This document shows, one piece after another, positions 43,737 through 51,926 of a stretch of DNA of 64,000 nt; positions within the stretch are counted from its first letter, which is position 1; each line of letters opens with the position of its first letter. Made by a program: the position numbers and the translations under genes. Location: positions 124,001 through 188,000 of the forward strand of contig NZ_JADIVZ010000006.1 of assembly GCF_015319165.1 (NCBI RefSeq). Reading direction: 5' to 3'. Source of the DNA: Nocardioides acrostichi (GTDB lineage: Bacteria; Actinomycetota; Actinomycetes; Propionibacteriales; Nocardioidaceae). The notes below the pieces were generated by a model, which saw only the letters and a program-made list of their open reading frames with translations, was not told the origin of the DNA and searched no databases.

Positions 43737-46210
43737 TCCGTCCTCCGTCACCTCGCGCGGCTCCGGACGCGGCTTTGGACCTGCGTCACGGCCGCGTCGT
43801 CGGCGCGTTGCTCGAGCCGACCTGGCAGGTGCGCCGCAACCCCTACGCCCTCGACCTCGACGACCTCACGGGCCTGGCGATCCGCGACAACCCCAAGCGG
43901 GCGCAGCTGATCGTCTCGCGCATCCTCGGCAAGCACGTGCCGGTGCGCGCCAGCGCTGTGCGCGCCTCGGGCCTGCTGCTCGCCGAGCAGACGCGGCTCG
44001 CCCTCGGCGAGAACCTCACTCCCACCGCGCCCGCCACGGCGCGGGCCTGGTTGTCCGGGCTCGAGCCCGAGGCGGTCGCCGATGCGGCGGCGCACCCCGG
44101 CGCCGGCGAGGTGGTCGTGCTCGGGTTCTGCGAGACCGCGACCGCCCTGGGCCACGTGGTCGCCGACGGCTTCGCGGCGGCCCGGTACGTGCACACGACC
44201 CGGCGTCCGGACCCGGCACGGCCGGTGTTCGCCGGCTTCGAGGAGGAGCACAGCCACGCGGTCGGGCACCTGCTCCAGCCGCCCGCGGACCTCTTCGCCG
44301 ACGACCGCCCGGTGGTGCTCGTCGACGACGAGCTCACCACCGGCACCACGGCCCTCAACACCATCGAGGCCCTCCAGAGCGTCGCCCCGCGCGAGCGGTA
44401 CGTCGTGGCCGCCCTGCTCGACCTGCGTGACGACGCCACCCGTGCCGCCTTCGACGCGCGCGCCGCGTCGATGGGTGTGACCGTGGGAGTGGCATCGCTG
44501 GTGGCCGGGTCCATGACGTTCCCCGCCGACGCGGTGGCGCGTGCGGCGGCGCTGCGCGAGCGGGTCGTGGCCCCTGCCTTCGCCCCCGACGTGCCACCGG
44601 CTGCCCTCCGGGTGCAGGCTCCCTGGCCGAGTGGGGTCTCCTCGTCGGGCCGGCACGGGTTCGAGCCCGCCGACCGCGAGGCGGCGCTGACCGCGGCGGC
44701 CGAGGTCGCCGTCCGACTGCGCGACGGCCTGGAAGCCACCCCTCGCGTGCTGGTCGTCGGCACCGAGGAGCTGATGTACGCGCCCGCGCTGGTGGCCGAC
44801 GCCCTCGACCGGTCGGTCGCGCCGGACGGCGGCACGGTCGTGGTGCAGTCGACGACGCGCTCCCCCGTGCTGGCCAGCGACGAGCCCGGCTACGCCATCC
44901 GGCGCACCCTGCGGTTCCCGGCGCCCGACGAGCCCGACCGCGACTCGCTGCTGCACAACGTGGCGCCGCTGGAGTGGGATCCGAAGGGGGGCGCGCCCTA
45001 CACCGACATCGTGGTCGTCACCGACACGCTCGCCTCCGCGGCCCGGCCGCTGGCCGAGCAACTGGCGCCGTACGCGAGCCACGCCGTGCACGTGGTGCCG
45101 CTCGGCGCCGAGCCGGCCGTCGACTTCGGCTCCTACCCGCCCCACGACGTCTCGTGGCTGCTGACCGACCTCTCCGACGTCGACCTCGAGGTCTCGACCG
45201 AGGACCGCGAGGAGCTCATCCAGGGCGGGCGGCACTACTTCGAGATGCTGCCCGTGGAGTACGAGCCCGACGAGGCCTATCTGCGGCTCTACGACGAGGC
45301 CCTCGCACAGAACGTGGCGCAGGTCGCGAAGGCGGTGGCTGCGCTGGCGGGCCGGCTCGACGGACGGCACACCACCCACGGCGAGGCCCCGGTGCTGGTC
45401 TCGCTCGCCCGCGCAGGCACCCCGGTCGGCGTGCTGCTGCGACGCTGGTACGCCCGGCAGGGTCGAGACGCCCCGCACCACACCGTGTCGATCGTGCGCG
45501 GCGGTGGCATCGACACCGTCGCCCTCGACTGGCTGCTGGAGCGCTACCCGGCGCAGCGCCTGCAGTTCGTCGACGGCTGGACCGGCAAGGGCGCGATCGT
45601 GCGCGAGCTCGACGCCGCCGTGGACGCCTACCGCGCGTCGCATCCCGGAGCCGGCGCGCTCGACTCCACGCTCGCCGTGCTGGCCGACCCGGGCGACTGC
45701 ACGCCGCTGCACGGCACCCTCGAGGACTTCCTCATCCCGTCGGCCTGCCTCAACAGCACGGTGTCGGGGCTGGTCTCTCGCACCGTGTACCGCGCCGACC
45801 TGATCGGCCCCGGGCAGTTCCACGGCGCGAAGTTCTACTCCCACCTCGCGCACGCCGACCGGTCCAACGAGTTCGTCGACCGGGTCACCGACGCCTTCGC
45901 CGACGTGCGACCAGCCTCGCGCCCCACACCGTTCACCCCGGCCGAGCCGACCTGGCGCGGCTGGGCCGCGGTGGAGAAGGTGGCCGCCGAGGTCGGCATC
46001 GACAACCTCAACCTGGTCAAGCCGGGGGTGGGCGAGACCACGCGCGTTCTGCTGCGCCGGGTGCCGTGGCAGATCCTGGTGCGCGCCGGCCTGCGCGGCG
46101 ATGCGTCCATTGCGCACATCGAGTCGTTGGCGCAGGCCCGGGGCGTGCCGGTCGTCGAGGTGAGCGACCTGCCGTACGCCGTGATCGGGCTGATCAGGCC
46201 GGTCACGTGA
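43733..46210 (+). CDS. PRTase_2-TRSP-StiP-PELOTA four-domain fusion
   Basis: 825 residues. Residues 1-280 are a type I phosphoribosyltransferase, with the PRPP loop VLVDDELTTGTTAL near 195-208. Residues about 335-470 match TRSP (PRVLVVGTEELMYAP; YTDIVVVTDT). Residues about 490-730 match StiP/PRTase_1 (HYFEMLPVEYEPDEAYLRL; RAGTPVGVLLRRWY), with a second loop FVDGWTGKGAI at 612-622. The end, from about 735, is a PELOTA-like RNA-binding domain (NLVKPGVGETTRVLLRR). These are proposed to use PRPP to build a nucleoside-like compound. In many Ter operons these parts are separate genes; here they are fused. Overlaps both neighbours by four bases. Confidence 0.85.
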   Translation: MIRPPSPRAAPDAALDLRHGRVVGALLEPTWQVRRNPYALDLDDLTGLAIRDNPKRAQLIVSRILGKHVPVRASAVRASGLLLAEQTRLALGENLTPTAPATARAWLSGLEPEAVADAAAHPGAGEVVVLGFCETATALGHVVADGFAAARYVHTTRRPDPARPVFAGFEEEHSHAVGHLLQPPADLFADDRPVVLVDDELTTGTTALNTIEALQSVAPRERYVVAALLDLRDDATRAAFDARAASMGVTVGVASLVAGSMTFPADAVARAAALRERVVAPAFAPDVPPAALRVQAPWPSGVSSSGRHGFEPADREAALTAAAEVAVRLRDGLEATPRVLVVGTEELMYAPALVADALDRSVAPDGGTVVVQSTTRSPVLASDEPGYAIRRTLRFPAPDEPDRDSLLHNVAPLEWDPKGGAPYTDIVVVTDTLASAARPLAEQLAPYASHAVHVVPLGAEPAVDFGSYPPHDVSWLLTDLSDVDLEVSTEDREELIQGGRHYFEMLPVEYEPDEAYLRLYDEALAQNVAQVAKAVAALAGRLDGRHTTHGEAPVLVSLARAGTPVGVLLRRWYARQGRDAPHHTVSIVRGGGIDTVALDWLLERYPAQRLQFVDGWTGKGAIVRELDAAVDAYRASHPGAGALDSTLAVLADPGDCTPLHGTLEDFLIPSACLNSTVSGLVSRTVYRADLIGPGQFHGAKFYSHLAHADRSNEFVDRVTDAFADVRPASRPTPFTPAEPTWRGWAAVEKVAAEVGIDNLNLVKPGVGETTRVLLRRVPWQILVRAGLRGDASIAHIESLAQARGVPVVEVSDLPYAVIGLIRPVT

Positions 46211-47043
46211 GCCCGTCACCTGCGGCCCTGGTCGCCGTCGACCTCGACCAGACCCTCATCTACAGCCGGCGCAGCGCCCGCTTCGACCCCGACTCGGCCG
46301 ACGCGCCGGAGCACGTGTGGGTCGAGGACTACGACGGGTCACCCCAGTCGCTCATGACCCGCGCCGCCCACGAGCGGCTCGAGGCGTTGATGCGCACCTC
46401 GATGGTGGTGCCGTGCACGACCCGGACGGTCGCCCAGTACTCCCGGGTGCGGCTCCCGCAGACCCCGCAGCACGCCATCTGCACGAACGGCGCCGTCGTC
46501 CTCACCGACGGGCGTCCCGACGAGGAGTGGACGACACTGGTCGCCGACGCGCTGGCCGGGGCAGGGTCTGCGCAGGAGTCGGCCACCTACCTGCGTCGGC
46601 ACCTCGACGAGGGCTGGGTCAAGACGGTCTCGGTGGCCGAGGACGTCTTCGCCTACCTGGTCGCCCACGACCGCGACGGGATCAGCGAGGCGTGGGTGGC
46701 GCAGACGAGCGCCTGGGCCGCGCCCCGCCGACTGACGGTCTCGGTGCAGGGTCGCAAGGTCTACCTGGTGCCCTCGCAGGTCACGAAGGCCGCCGCGGCC
46801 CGTCATCTCGCCGACCGCCACGGGCTGCCCCTGCTCGCCGCCGGCGACAGCCTGCTCGACCTGCCGCTGCTGCTCGAGGCCGAGGTCGCCGTACGCCCCC
46901 CGCACGGCGAGCTCGCCCACCTCACCCCACCGGCCGAGGGCCCCTGGCCCCTCCAGGCCCCCGGCCCACCCGGCGCCGTGGCCGCGGAGTCGGTGCTCGC
47001 CGTCCTCGCCGATGCCTCGCGCGGCGGCCCCCGCCACCCTTAA
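46207..47043 (+). CDS. HAD phosphatase of the Ter biosynthetic module
   Basis: 278 residues, HAD superfamily with a Cof-type cap. Motif I is VAVDLDQTLI (nucleophile and acid Asp at residues 10-14), the Lys lies in the SQVTKAAAARHL region, and motif IV is LLAAGDSLLDLPLLL. GTG at 46207 overlaps the fusion gene stop (GTGA). It should remove phosphate from a sugar or nucleotide made by the upstream enzymes. A 65-base gap and a fresh Shine-Dalgarno follow before telA. Confidence 0.88.
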   Translation: MSPSPAALVAVDLDQTLIYSRRSARFDPDSADAPEHVWVEDYDGSPQSLMTRAAHERLEALMRTSMVVPCTTRTVAQYSRVRLPQTPQHAICTNGAVVLTDGRPDEEWTTLVADALAGAGSAQESATYLRRHLDEGWVKTVSVAEDVFAYLVAHDRDGISEAWVAQTSAWAAPRRLTVSVQGRKVYLVPSQVTKAAAARHLADRHGLPLLAAGDSLLDLPLLLEAEVAVRPPHGELAHLTPPAEGPWPLQAPGPPGAVAAESVLAVLADASRGGPRHP

Positions 47044-47108
47044 CCTGCAACACGAACGCCCCGCGCTAACCTCGCGACGCGACCACCTTCTCGACAAGGG
47101 AGATCCCC

Positions 47109-48326
47109 ATGAGCGACCTCGACCTCGGATCGGGTGCCACCCAGCCCGCCACCCCGGCAGCCCCCTCGAGCGGCGGGCTCGTGCTGGCCCCGCCGGAGAA
47201 GGTGCAGGTCATCGAGCCGGCGCAGGCGGCCGGTGCGGTTCCGGTCGACACCGGCGTGAAGTCGGCCCTGGAGCAGAAGGCGGCCGCCTTCGCGAACGAG
47301 CTCGTCTCCATCGACACCAAGTCGCCGGCGTTCAGCCAGAAGGTCGCCCAGATCACCACCATGGGCGACCAGGAGATGCGCGCTTCGGCCGCCGTCTCCA
47401 ACCGGATGCTCGACCGACCCGCGGCCGCGATGGGCAAGAACGGTGGCGGCGACGCCCAGACCCGGGTCAGCAAGACGCTCACCGACCTGCGCATCACCGT
47501 CACCGAGCTCGACCCGAACCGGGCCGACCTGACGGGTGCGAAGAAGATCCTCAAGTTCATCCCGGGCGGCTCGGCCATCGACCGCTACTTCGCGAAGTAC
47601 CAGTCGGCGCAGACCCAGCTCAACGCGATCATCAAGGCGCTCGACTCCGGGCAGGACGAGCTGCGCAAGGACAATGCCGCCATCGAGACCGAGAAGGCCA
47701 ATCTCTGGGCCATGATGGGCAAGCTCGGCGAGTACAAGGAGCTGGCCCAGGCCCTCGACGCCGCGATCGAGCAGAAGGTCGCCGAGCTCGAGGCCTCCGG
47801 ACGCTCCGAGGACGCCAACACCTTGAAGTCCGACGGGCTGTTCCCCGTGCGCCAGCGGATGCAGGACATCATGACCCAGATGACCGTGGCCGTGCAGGGC
47901 TACATGGCGCTCGACCTCGTGCGCCGCAACAACCTCGAGCTCATCAAGGGCGTCGACCGCGCCCAGACCACCACGGTCGCGGCCCTGCGCACCGCGGTCA
48001 TCGTGTCGCAGGCCCTCTCGCGCCAAAAGCTCGTGCTCGACCAGATCAACGCGCTCAACCAGACGACCGGCGACATGATCGCCGCGACCTCGGAGCAGCT
48101 GAAGGTGCAGGGCGCCCAGATCAACCAGCAGGCCGCGTCGACCACGATCGACGTGGCCAAGCTCGAGCAGGCGTTCACCAACGTCTTCGAGACCATGGAC
48201 GCCATCGACACCTTCCGCGCCCAGGCCGTCGGCTCGATGGGCGAGACGATCCAGGCCCTCGAGACCCAGATGGAGCGTGCCAAGCCGTACCTGGAGCGGG
48301 TGCGCGCCAACGAGCAGCGCGGCTGA
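47109..48326 (+). CDS. telA: Toxic anion resistance protein TelA
   Basis: 405 residues, mostly alpha-helical and coiled-coil, cytosolic. The middle and C-terminal parts match TelA/KlaA: FIPGGSAIDRYFAKYQSAQTQ, FPVRQRMQDIMTQMTVAVQGY, and the heptad-rich AQINQQAASTTIDVAKLEQA. TelA confers resistance to tellurite and to cell-envelope agents; the mechanism is unknown. AAGGGAGA precedes ATG at 47109. Its place between the enzyme module and more TerD genes ties it to the same operon. Confidence 0.93.
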   Translation: MSDLDLGSGATQPATPAAPSSGGLVLAPPEKVQVIEPAQAAGAVPVDTGVKSALEQKAAAFANELVSIDTKSPAFSQKVAQITTMGDQEMRASAAVSNRMLDRPAAAMGKNGGGDAQTRVSKTLTDLRITVTELDPNRADLTGAKKILKFIPGGSAIDRYFAKYQSAQTQLNAIIKALDSGQDELRKDNAAIETEKANLWAMMGKLGEYKELAQALDAAIEQKVAELEASGRSEDANTLKSDGLFPVRQRMQDIMTQMTVAVQGYMALDLVRRNNLELIKGVDRAQTTTVAALRTAVIVSQALSRQKLVLDQINALNQTTGDMIAATSEQLKVQGAQINQQAASTTIDVAKLEQAFTNVFETMDAIDTFRAQAVGSMGETIQALETQMERAKPYLERVRANEQRG

Positions 48327-48388
48327 CGCCCCGCCCGACCCGCACACGAGCAGCACACGAGCAACACAGAAGAGGAGGGACGACGTCG

Positions 48389-48877
48389 GTGGCGCTGTTT
48401 CGTCGCTCCACGCCGGAGCCCGCGCCGAGCCTGGCCGGGCAGCCGGACGCCGAGGACAAGCCCGATCGCTTGCGGCGGCACGCCTCCGAGGCCGTCACCA
48501 CGATCAACCGGGCCTCGGGTGAGCTGCCGACGTACTCGTGCGTGCAGGCGCTGCACCTGGTCGACCTGCTCACCGAGGTGATCGACCTCTCCGACACCCG
48601 CGCGCTCGACATCCACGCGGCGATCACCGTGCGCCGCACGCTCTCGGAGTACCTGCCCGACACCATCGCCGCCTTCCGCAAGATCCCGGCCACCGCGCGC
48701 CACGAGGCGCGCCCGTCGGGTCGTACCCCCGTCACCGCTTTGGAGGAGTCGCTCTCCGCGATGCAGCAAGCCGCCCGCGAGACCCTGCTCGCCGCCCAGA
48801 ACCACGACGTCGACGCGCTGATGACCCAGGGCGCCTTCCTCACCACCAAGTTCTCGCGCTCGGACCTCGACCTCTGA
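48389..48877 (+). CDS. Uncharacterised helical protein of the Ter operon
   Basis: 162 residues, not recognised as a named family. From GTG at 48389 (GGAGGG eight bases upstream) a short Pro-rich head with ALFRRSTPEPAPSL is followed by a helical body: HLVDLLTEVIDLSDTRALD, YLPDTIAAFRKIPATARHE, QQAARETLLAAQNHDVDAL. No catalytic motif or membrane segment. Its stop overlaps the next terD start by one base (TGATG). Position directly after telA suggests a TelA partner or an adaptor between TelA and TerD proteins; that is inference. Confidence 0.75.
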   Translation: MALFRRSTPEPAPSLAGQPDAEDKPDRLRRHASEAVTTINRASGELPTYSCVQALHLVDLLTEVIDLSDTRALDIHAAITVRRTLSEYLPDTIAAFRKIPATARHEARPSGRTPVTALEESLSAMQQAARETLLAAQNHDVDALMTQGAFLTTKFSRSDLDL

Positions 48878-49443
48878 TGGCCGCCGTCCTGCCGCGTGGC
48901 GCCAACGCCGCGCTGACCCGCGAGGTGCCCGGTCTCGACCGCCTGGTGATCGGCGTCCGCTTCGACGCCGGCGCCGAGCGCTCGGTGCTCGACGACACGG
49001 TGATGATGGCGCTGCTGTGCGATGCCGGCAGCCGGGTCACCTCGGGCGACGACGCCGTGTTCTTCAACCAGCTCTCGGCGGGCGAGCACTCCGTCACCGA
49101 GGTCGACGACGTGATGGGGGACGACTCCGAGCAGGTCGAGATCCGCCTCTCCCGCGTGCCGGCCTCCGTCGAACGCGTCGTCGTCGTCGCCTACGTCAAC
49201 CAGGCCATCGGGGCACGGCGCACGCTCGCCCAGCTCAAGGGCTGCACCGTGCGCGCGGTCAACGGCGCCGACGGGCAGGAGCTCGTGCGCTCGGAGAACC
49301 TCGCCACCGGCTGGGGTCTCATCACCGCGGCCGTGCTCGCGGAGGCGTACCGGCACCAGGGTGGCTGGAAGTTCAAGGTCATCGCCGACGGCTACGCGGG
49401 CGGCATCATCGACCTGGCGAAGGACTTCGGCGTCCCGCTATGA
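48877..49443 (+). CDS. TerD family protein inside the Ter operon
   Basis: 188 residues, clearly TerD-like but divergent. It starts MAAVLPRGANAALTREVPGL instead of the usual KGxxVSL. The acidic loop is shortened to VMGDDSEQVEI, and the end GYAGGIIDLAKDFGVPL is canonical. Calcium binding is therefore probable but not certain. It is coupled at both ends: one-base overlap upstream, and an ATGA overlap with the Pro-rich protein downstream. Confidence 0.9.
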   Translation: MAAVLPRGANAALTREVPGLDRLVIGVRFDAGAERSVLDDTVMMALLCDAGSRVTSGDDAVFFNQLSAGEHSVTEVDDVMGDDSEQVEIRLSRVPASVERVVVVAYVNQAIGARRTLAQLKGCTVRAVNGADGQELVRSENLATGWGLITAAVLAEAYRHQGGWKFKVIADGYAGGIIDLAKDFGVPL

Positions 49444-50453
49444 GCCGGCCACCGTTCTCCTCCCCCGGCTCGGCACCCCGCCGCACCGACCTGCCCTTCC
49501 TACTCACCCGCTCGCGCCGCCGGCCGACACCCGTGCCGGATCCTGCGCCGGCGGCCCCACCGGCGCAGCCCAGCCCCGCGGCCTCCTCCTCGCTGGATCT
49601 CTCGTCGCCCAGCGCGCCGCCGGGCGAGCCCGCCCCACCACCTGCGGCAGCGCCCGTGTCGTCCTTGGATCTCTCGACCGCCAGCGACCCCGCACCCGCG
49701 CCGCCGTCCGCCACGGTCTCGTCGTCGCTCGATCTCTCCTCGTCCGAGCCGGCCGACGCCCCGTCCTCAGAGCCGTCTGCCGGCAGGGCGACCAGCCTGG
49801 ATCTCTCGGCGCCCGCTTCGGACGACGAGCCGACGCCGCCACCACCGTCGACCCCAGCACCCCCGCCCGGGCCCGGGCCGGTGCGCGGCGTCACCGAGCG
49901 TGTCGTGGTGCGCGCCGGCGACCGGTTCGTGCGTCTGAGCCGGCTCCAGTCCGCGATCGGTTCGCTGACCATCGAGGCGATGTGCTCACCGGCGGTGGGC
50001 GACCTCCAACTCGGCGCCGCCTGGCGGCTGAAGGACGGCGACACCGGCGTACTGCGTCGCGACCCGCAGCGCGGCACCCCGGCGCACGCGCCCGCAGGCA
50101 GCGCCCGGCCGGTCGCCGCGGTGACGCGGGCGCAGTACGAGACGCTCACCCTCGACCTGCGCCAGGTGCGCGACCTCGACACGGTGCTGGTCTTCGGGCT
50201 GGGCGGCACACCGGCGCCGCTGGCCTGGGGCGGCACCGTGGCGGTGACGACCTACGCGGGCGCCCGGGTCGAGATTCCCCTCGACGCCGAGCCTTCGGGC
50301 GGCGTCATGCCGTTGCTGACGCTGCGCCAGGCCGACGGCTGGCTGTTCGTCCGGGCCGAGCGGCTCTGGCCGGTCGCGTCACTGCGTCAGGCGTGTGCGG
50401 AGTTCGGGTTCGCCGGCCTGACCTGGCTGGACGCGAACACGCCCGCGACCTGA
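49440..50453 (+). CDS. Pro/Ser-rich protein with four SLDLS motifs and a TerD-like end
   Basis: 337 residues, last gene of the operon. Residues 30-150 are a disordered Pro/Ala/Ser linker in which SLDLS recurs at 51-55, 75-79, 96-100 and 119-123, about 22 residues apart. The C-terminal ~185 residues (VVRAGDRFVRLSRL, LQLGAAWRLKDGDTGVL, CAEFGFAGLTWLD) look like a degenerate TerD-superfamily domain without the acidic loop. The motif spacing suggests repeated docking sites. ATG at 49440 overlaps the upstream stop by four bases. Two strong hairpins follow. Confidence 0.75.
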   Translation: MSRPPFSSPGSAPRRTDLPFLLTRSRRRPTPVPDPAPAAPPAQPSPAASSSLDLSSPSAPPGEPAPPPAAAPVSSLDLSTASDPAPAPPSATVSSSLDLSSSEPADAPSSEPSAGRATSLDLSAPASDDEPTPPPPSTPAPPPGPGPVRGVTERVVVRAGDRFVRLSRLQSAIGSLTIEAMCSPAVGDLQLGAAWRLKDGDTGVLRRDPQRGTPAHAPAGSARPVAAVTRAQYETLTLDLRQVRDLDTVLVFGLGGTPAPLAWGGTVAVTTYAGARVEIPLDAEPSGGVMPLLTLRQADGWLFVRAERLWPVASLRQACAEFGFAGLTWLDANTPAT

Positions 50454-50555
50454 GGCCGCCGACAGTCGCGACGATCTGCCCCGACCCCGCGTCGTCCGAG
50501 AGCCGGGGTCGGGTGCGGGCGCAGGGTGCGGGGTGCGGGGTCGGACGGCGTTTCT

Positions 50556-50589
50556 TCCCCTGGGACGGTGAAACAACACCGTCCCAGGG
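50556..50589. terminator. 14-bp perfect hairpin after the Ter operon
   Basis: CCCCTGGGACGGTG and CACCGTCCCAGGGG pair perfectly around AAACAA. It lies between the convergent ends of the Pro/Ser-rich gene (50453) and the DUF475 gene (50652). There is no T-run on either strand, so it may block RNA decay or act as a bidirectional terminator. Confidence 0.7.
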
Positions 50590-50591
50590 GC

Positions 50592-50617
50592 GAATTCGCC
50601 GGACGTCCGGTGAATTC
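50592..50617. promoter_or_regulatory. 26-bp loop-less palindrome after the Ter operon
   Basis: Arms GAATTCGCCGGAC and GTCCGGTGAATTC form a 26-base palindrome with one G-T mismatch and no loop. Starting two bases after the hairpin, it looks more like a DNA-binding or cruciform site than a terminator. Confidence 0.5.
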
Positions 50618-50651
50618 GTCCCGGCCACCAGCGGACGACGGCGCCGGCGGG

Positions 50652-51740
50652 TCAGTGCGTCGACGCGACCGTGGCCACGTCGTCGTCCTCCTCGGGGTGC
50701 CGCTTCTTGTGGGCGACCGAGGAGACCACGGCGAGCCCGATGAAGCCGACGCCGATGAGCCCGGTCACGACCTCGGGCACGTGGTAGTGCACGCTCGCGA
50801 GCATGATGCCGGCCAGCGCGCCGATGGCCCACATGGCACCGTGCTCGAGGTAGAGGTACTCGTTCAGGGTGCCTGCCCGCACGAGGAAGATCGTCAGCGA
50901 TCGGATCCAGAAGGCGCCGACGCCGAGACCCAGCGCGATCACGAGCACCTCGTCGCTGATCGCGAACGCGCCGATGACGCCGTCGAAGGAGAACGACGCG
51001 TCGAGCACCTCGAGGTAGAGGAAGGTGAAGACGCCGGCCTTGAACAGCTCCATCGTCATCTTGCCGTTGGGAGCCAGGTCGACCGTCTCGCTATCGTCGT
51101 CCTCCTCCATCGAGGCCTCGAAGAGCGAGTCGAGGCCGCTCACGAGCAGGTAGGTGATGAGACCGGCGACGCCGGCGACGAAGACGGTGAGGCTGTCCTC
51201 CTCGGGCGCGAGGGCGTGCATGAGGTAGAGGCCGGCCAGTGCGATGACGACCGAGAACTGGTCGAGCTTGCCGACCTTCTGCAGGGCGAGCTCGATCGGC
51301 TTGAGCCAGAGCACCTCGCGCTCGGGGTCGAGCACGAAGTCGAGGAAGATCATGAGCAGGAAGGTGCCGCCGAAGGCGTAGATGGCGACCTCGGACTCGG
51401 CCAGCTTCTCGCCGTAGGTGGTGGCGTCGTTGAGCGCCAGGTCGATCACGTCGGGGATCGAGAGGTTGGCGGTGACGGCGACGATGATGATCGGCAGCAC
51501 CAGGCGCATGCCGAACACCGCGATGATGATGCCGACGGTGAGGAAGAGTTGCTGCCAGATCGGGTGCATCCGGTTGAGGATCCGGGCGTTCACGACCGCG
51601 TTGTCGAAGGAGAGGCTGACCTCGAGCACGCTCAGGATCAGCACGATCAGCGCCGTCTGCGGGCCGCCGAAGGCGAACGCGACGACCAGCGCGGCCAGGG
51701 TCAGCACTCCGGCGAACCAGAACTGTCTGAAGTGGGTCAT
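50652..51740 (-). CDS. DUF475 (TerC-like) integral membrane protein
   Basis: 362 residues with about eight membrane segments, family DUF475, related to TerC. LSVLEVSLSFDNAVVNARIL holds the TerC-type acidic FDNA motif in the membrane, and YLEVLDASFSFDGVIGAFA repeats it in the second half. The central loop MEEDDDSETVDL is very acidic. TerC proteins are linked to metal (manganese or calcium) handling and to delivering tellurite-stress functions at the membrane. AGGGAAG precedes ATG at 51740. It is divergent from a terD gene across 186 bases. Confidence 0.9.
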   Translation of the reverse strand: MTHFRQFWFAGVLTLAALVVAFAFGGPQTALIVLILSVLEVSLSFDNAVVNARILNRMHPIWQQLFLTVGIIIAVFGMRLVLPIIIVAVTANLSIPDVIDLALNDATTYGEKLAESEVAIYAFGGTFLLMIFLDFVLDPEREVLWLKPIELALQKVGKLDQFSVVIALAGLYLMHALAPEEDSLTVFVAGVAGLITYLLVSGLDSLFEASMEEDDDSETVDLAPNGKMTMELFKAGVFTFLYLEVLDASFSFDGVIGAFAISDEVLVIALGLGVGAFWIRSLTIFLVRAGTLNEYLYLEHGAMWAIGALAGIMLASVHYHVPEVVTGLIGVGFIGLAVVSSVAHKKRHPEEDDDVATVASTH

Positions 51741-51926
51741 GACTTCCCTATCTGCGCAGAGGTCGGGGACGGCGCACCTCGCCGGCCCGGGTCGGGCGGA
51801 TACTTCCCGCGGGTGAGGCTTTCACACTCCCGCCCCGTCGCGTCGCTCGAGCCCCCGATCGACATGCGTCTGGCAAGGTGGACCGCACAGCACGACTCGA
51901 CACGACTCGACCGAAGGGCACCCTCC

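Noticed and set aside
43748..46219. Minus-strand open frame of 823 codons opposite the PRTase fusion
   Set aside because: Complementary shadow of a strongly supported plus-strand gene with two PRPP-type loops; no independent start signal.
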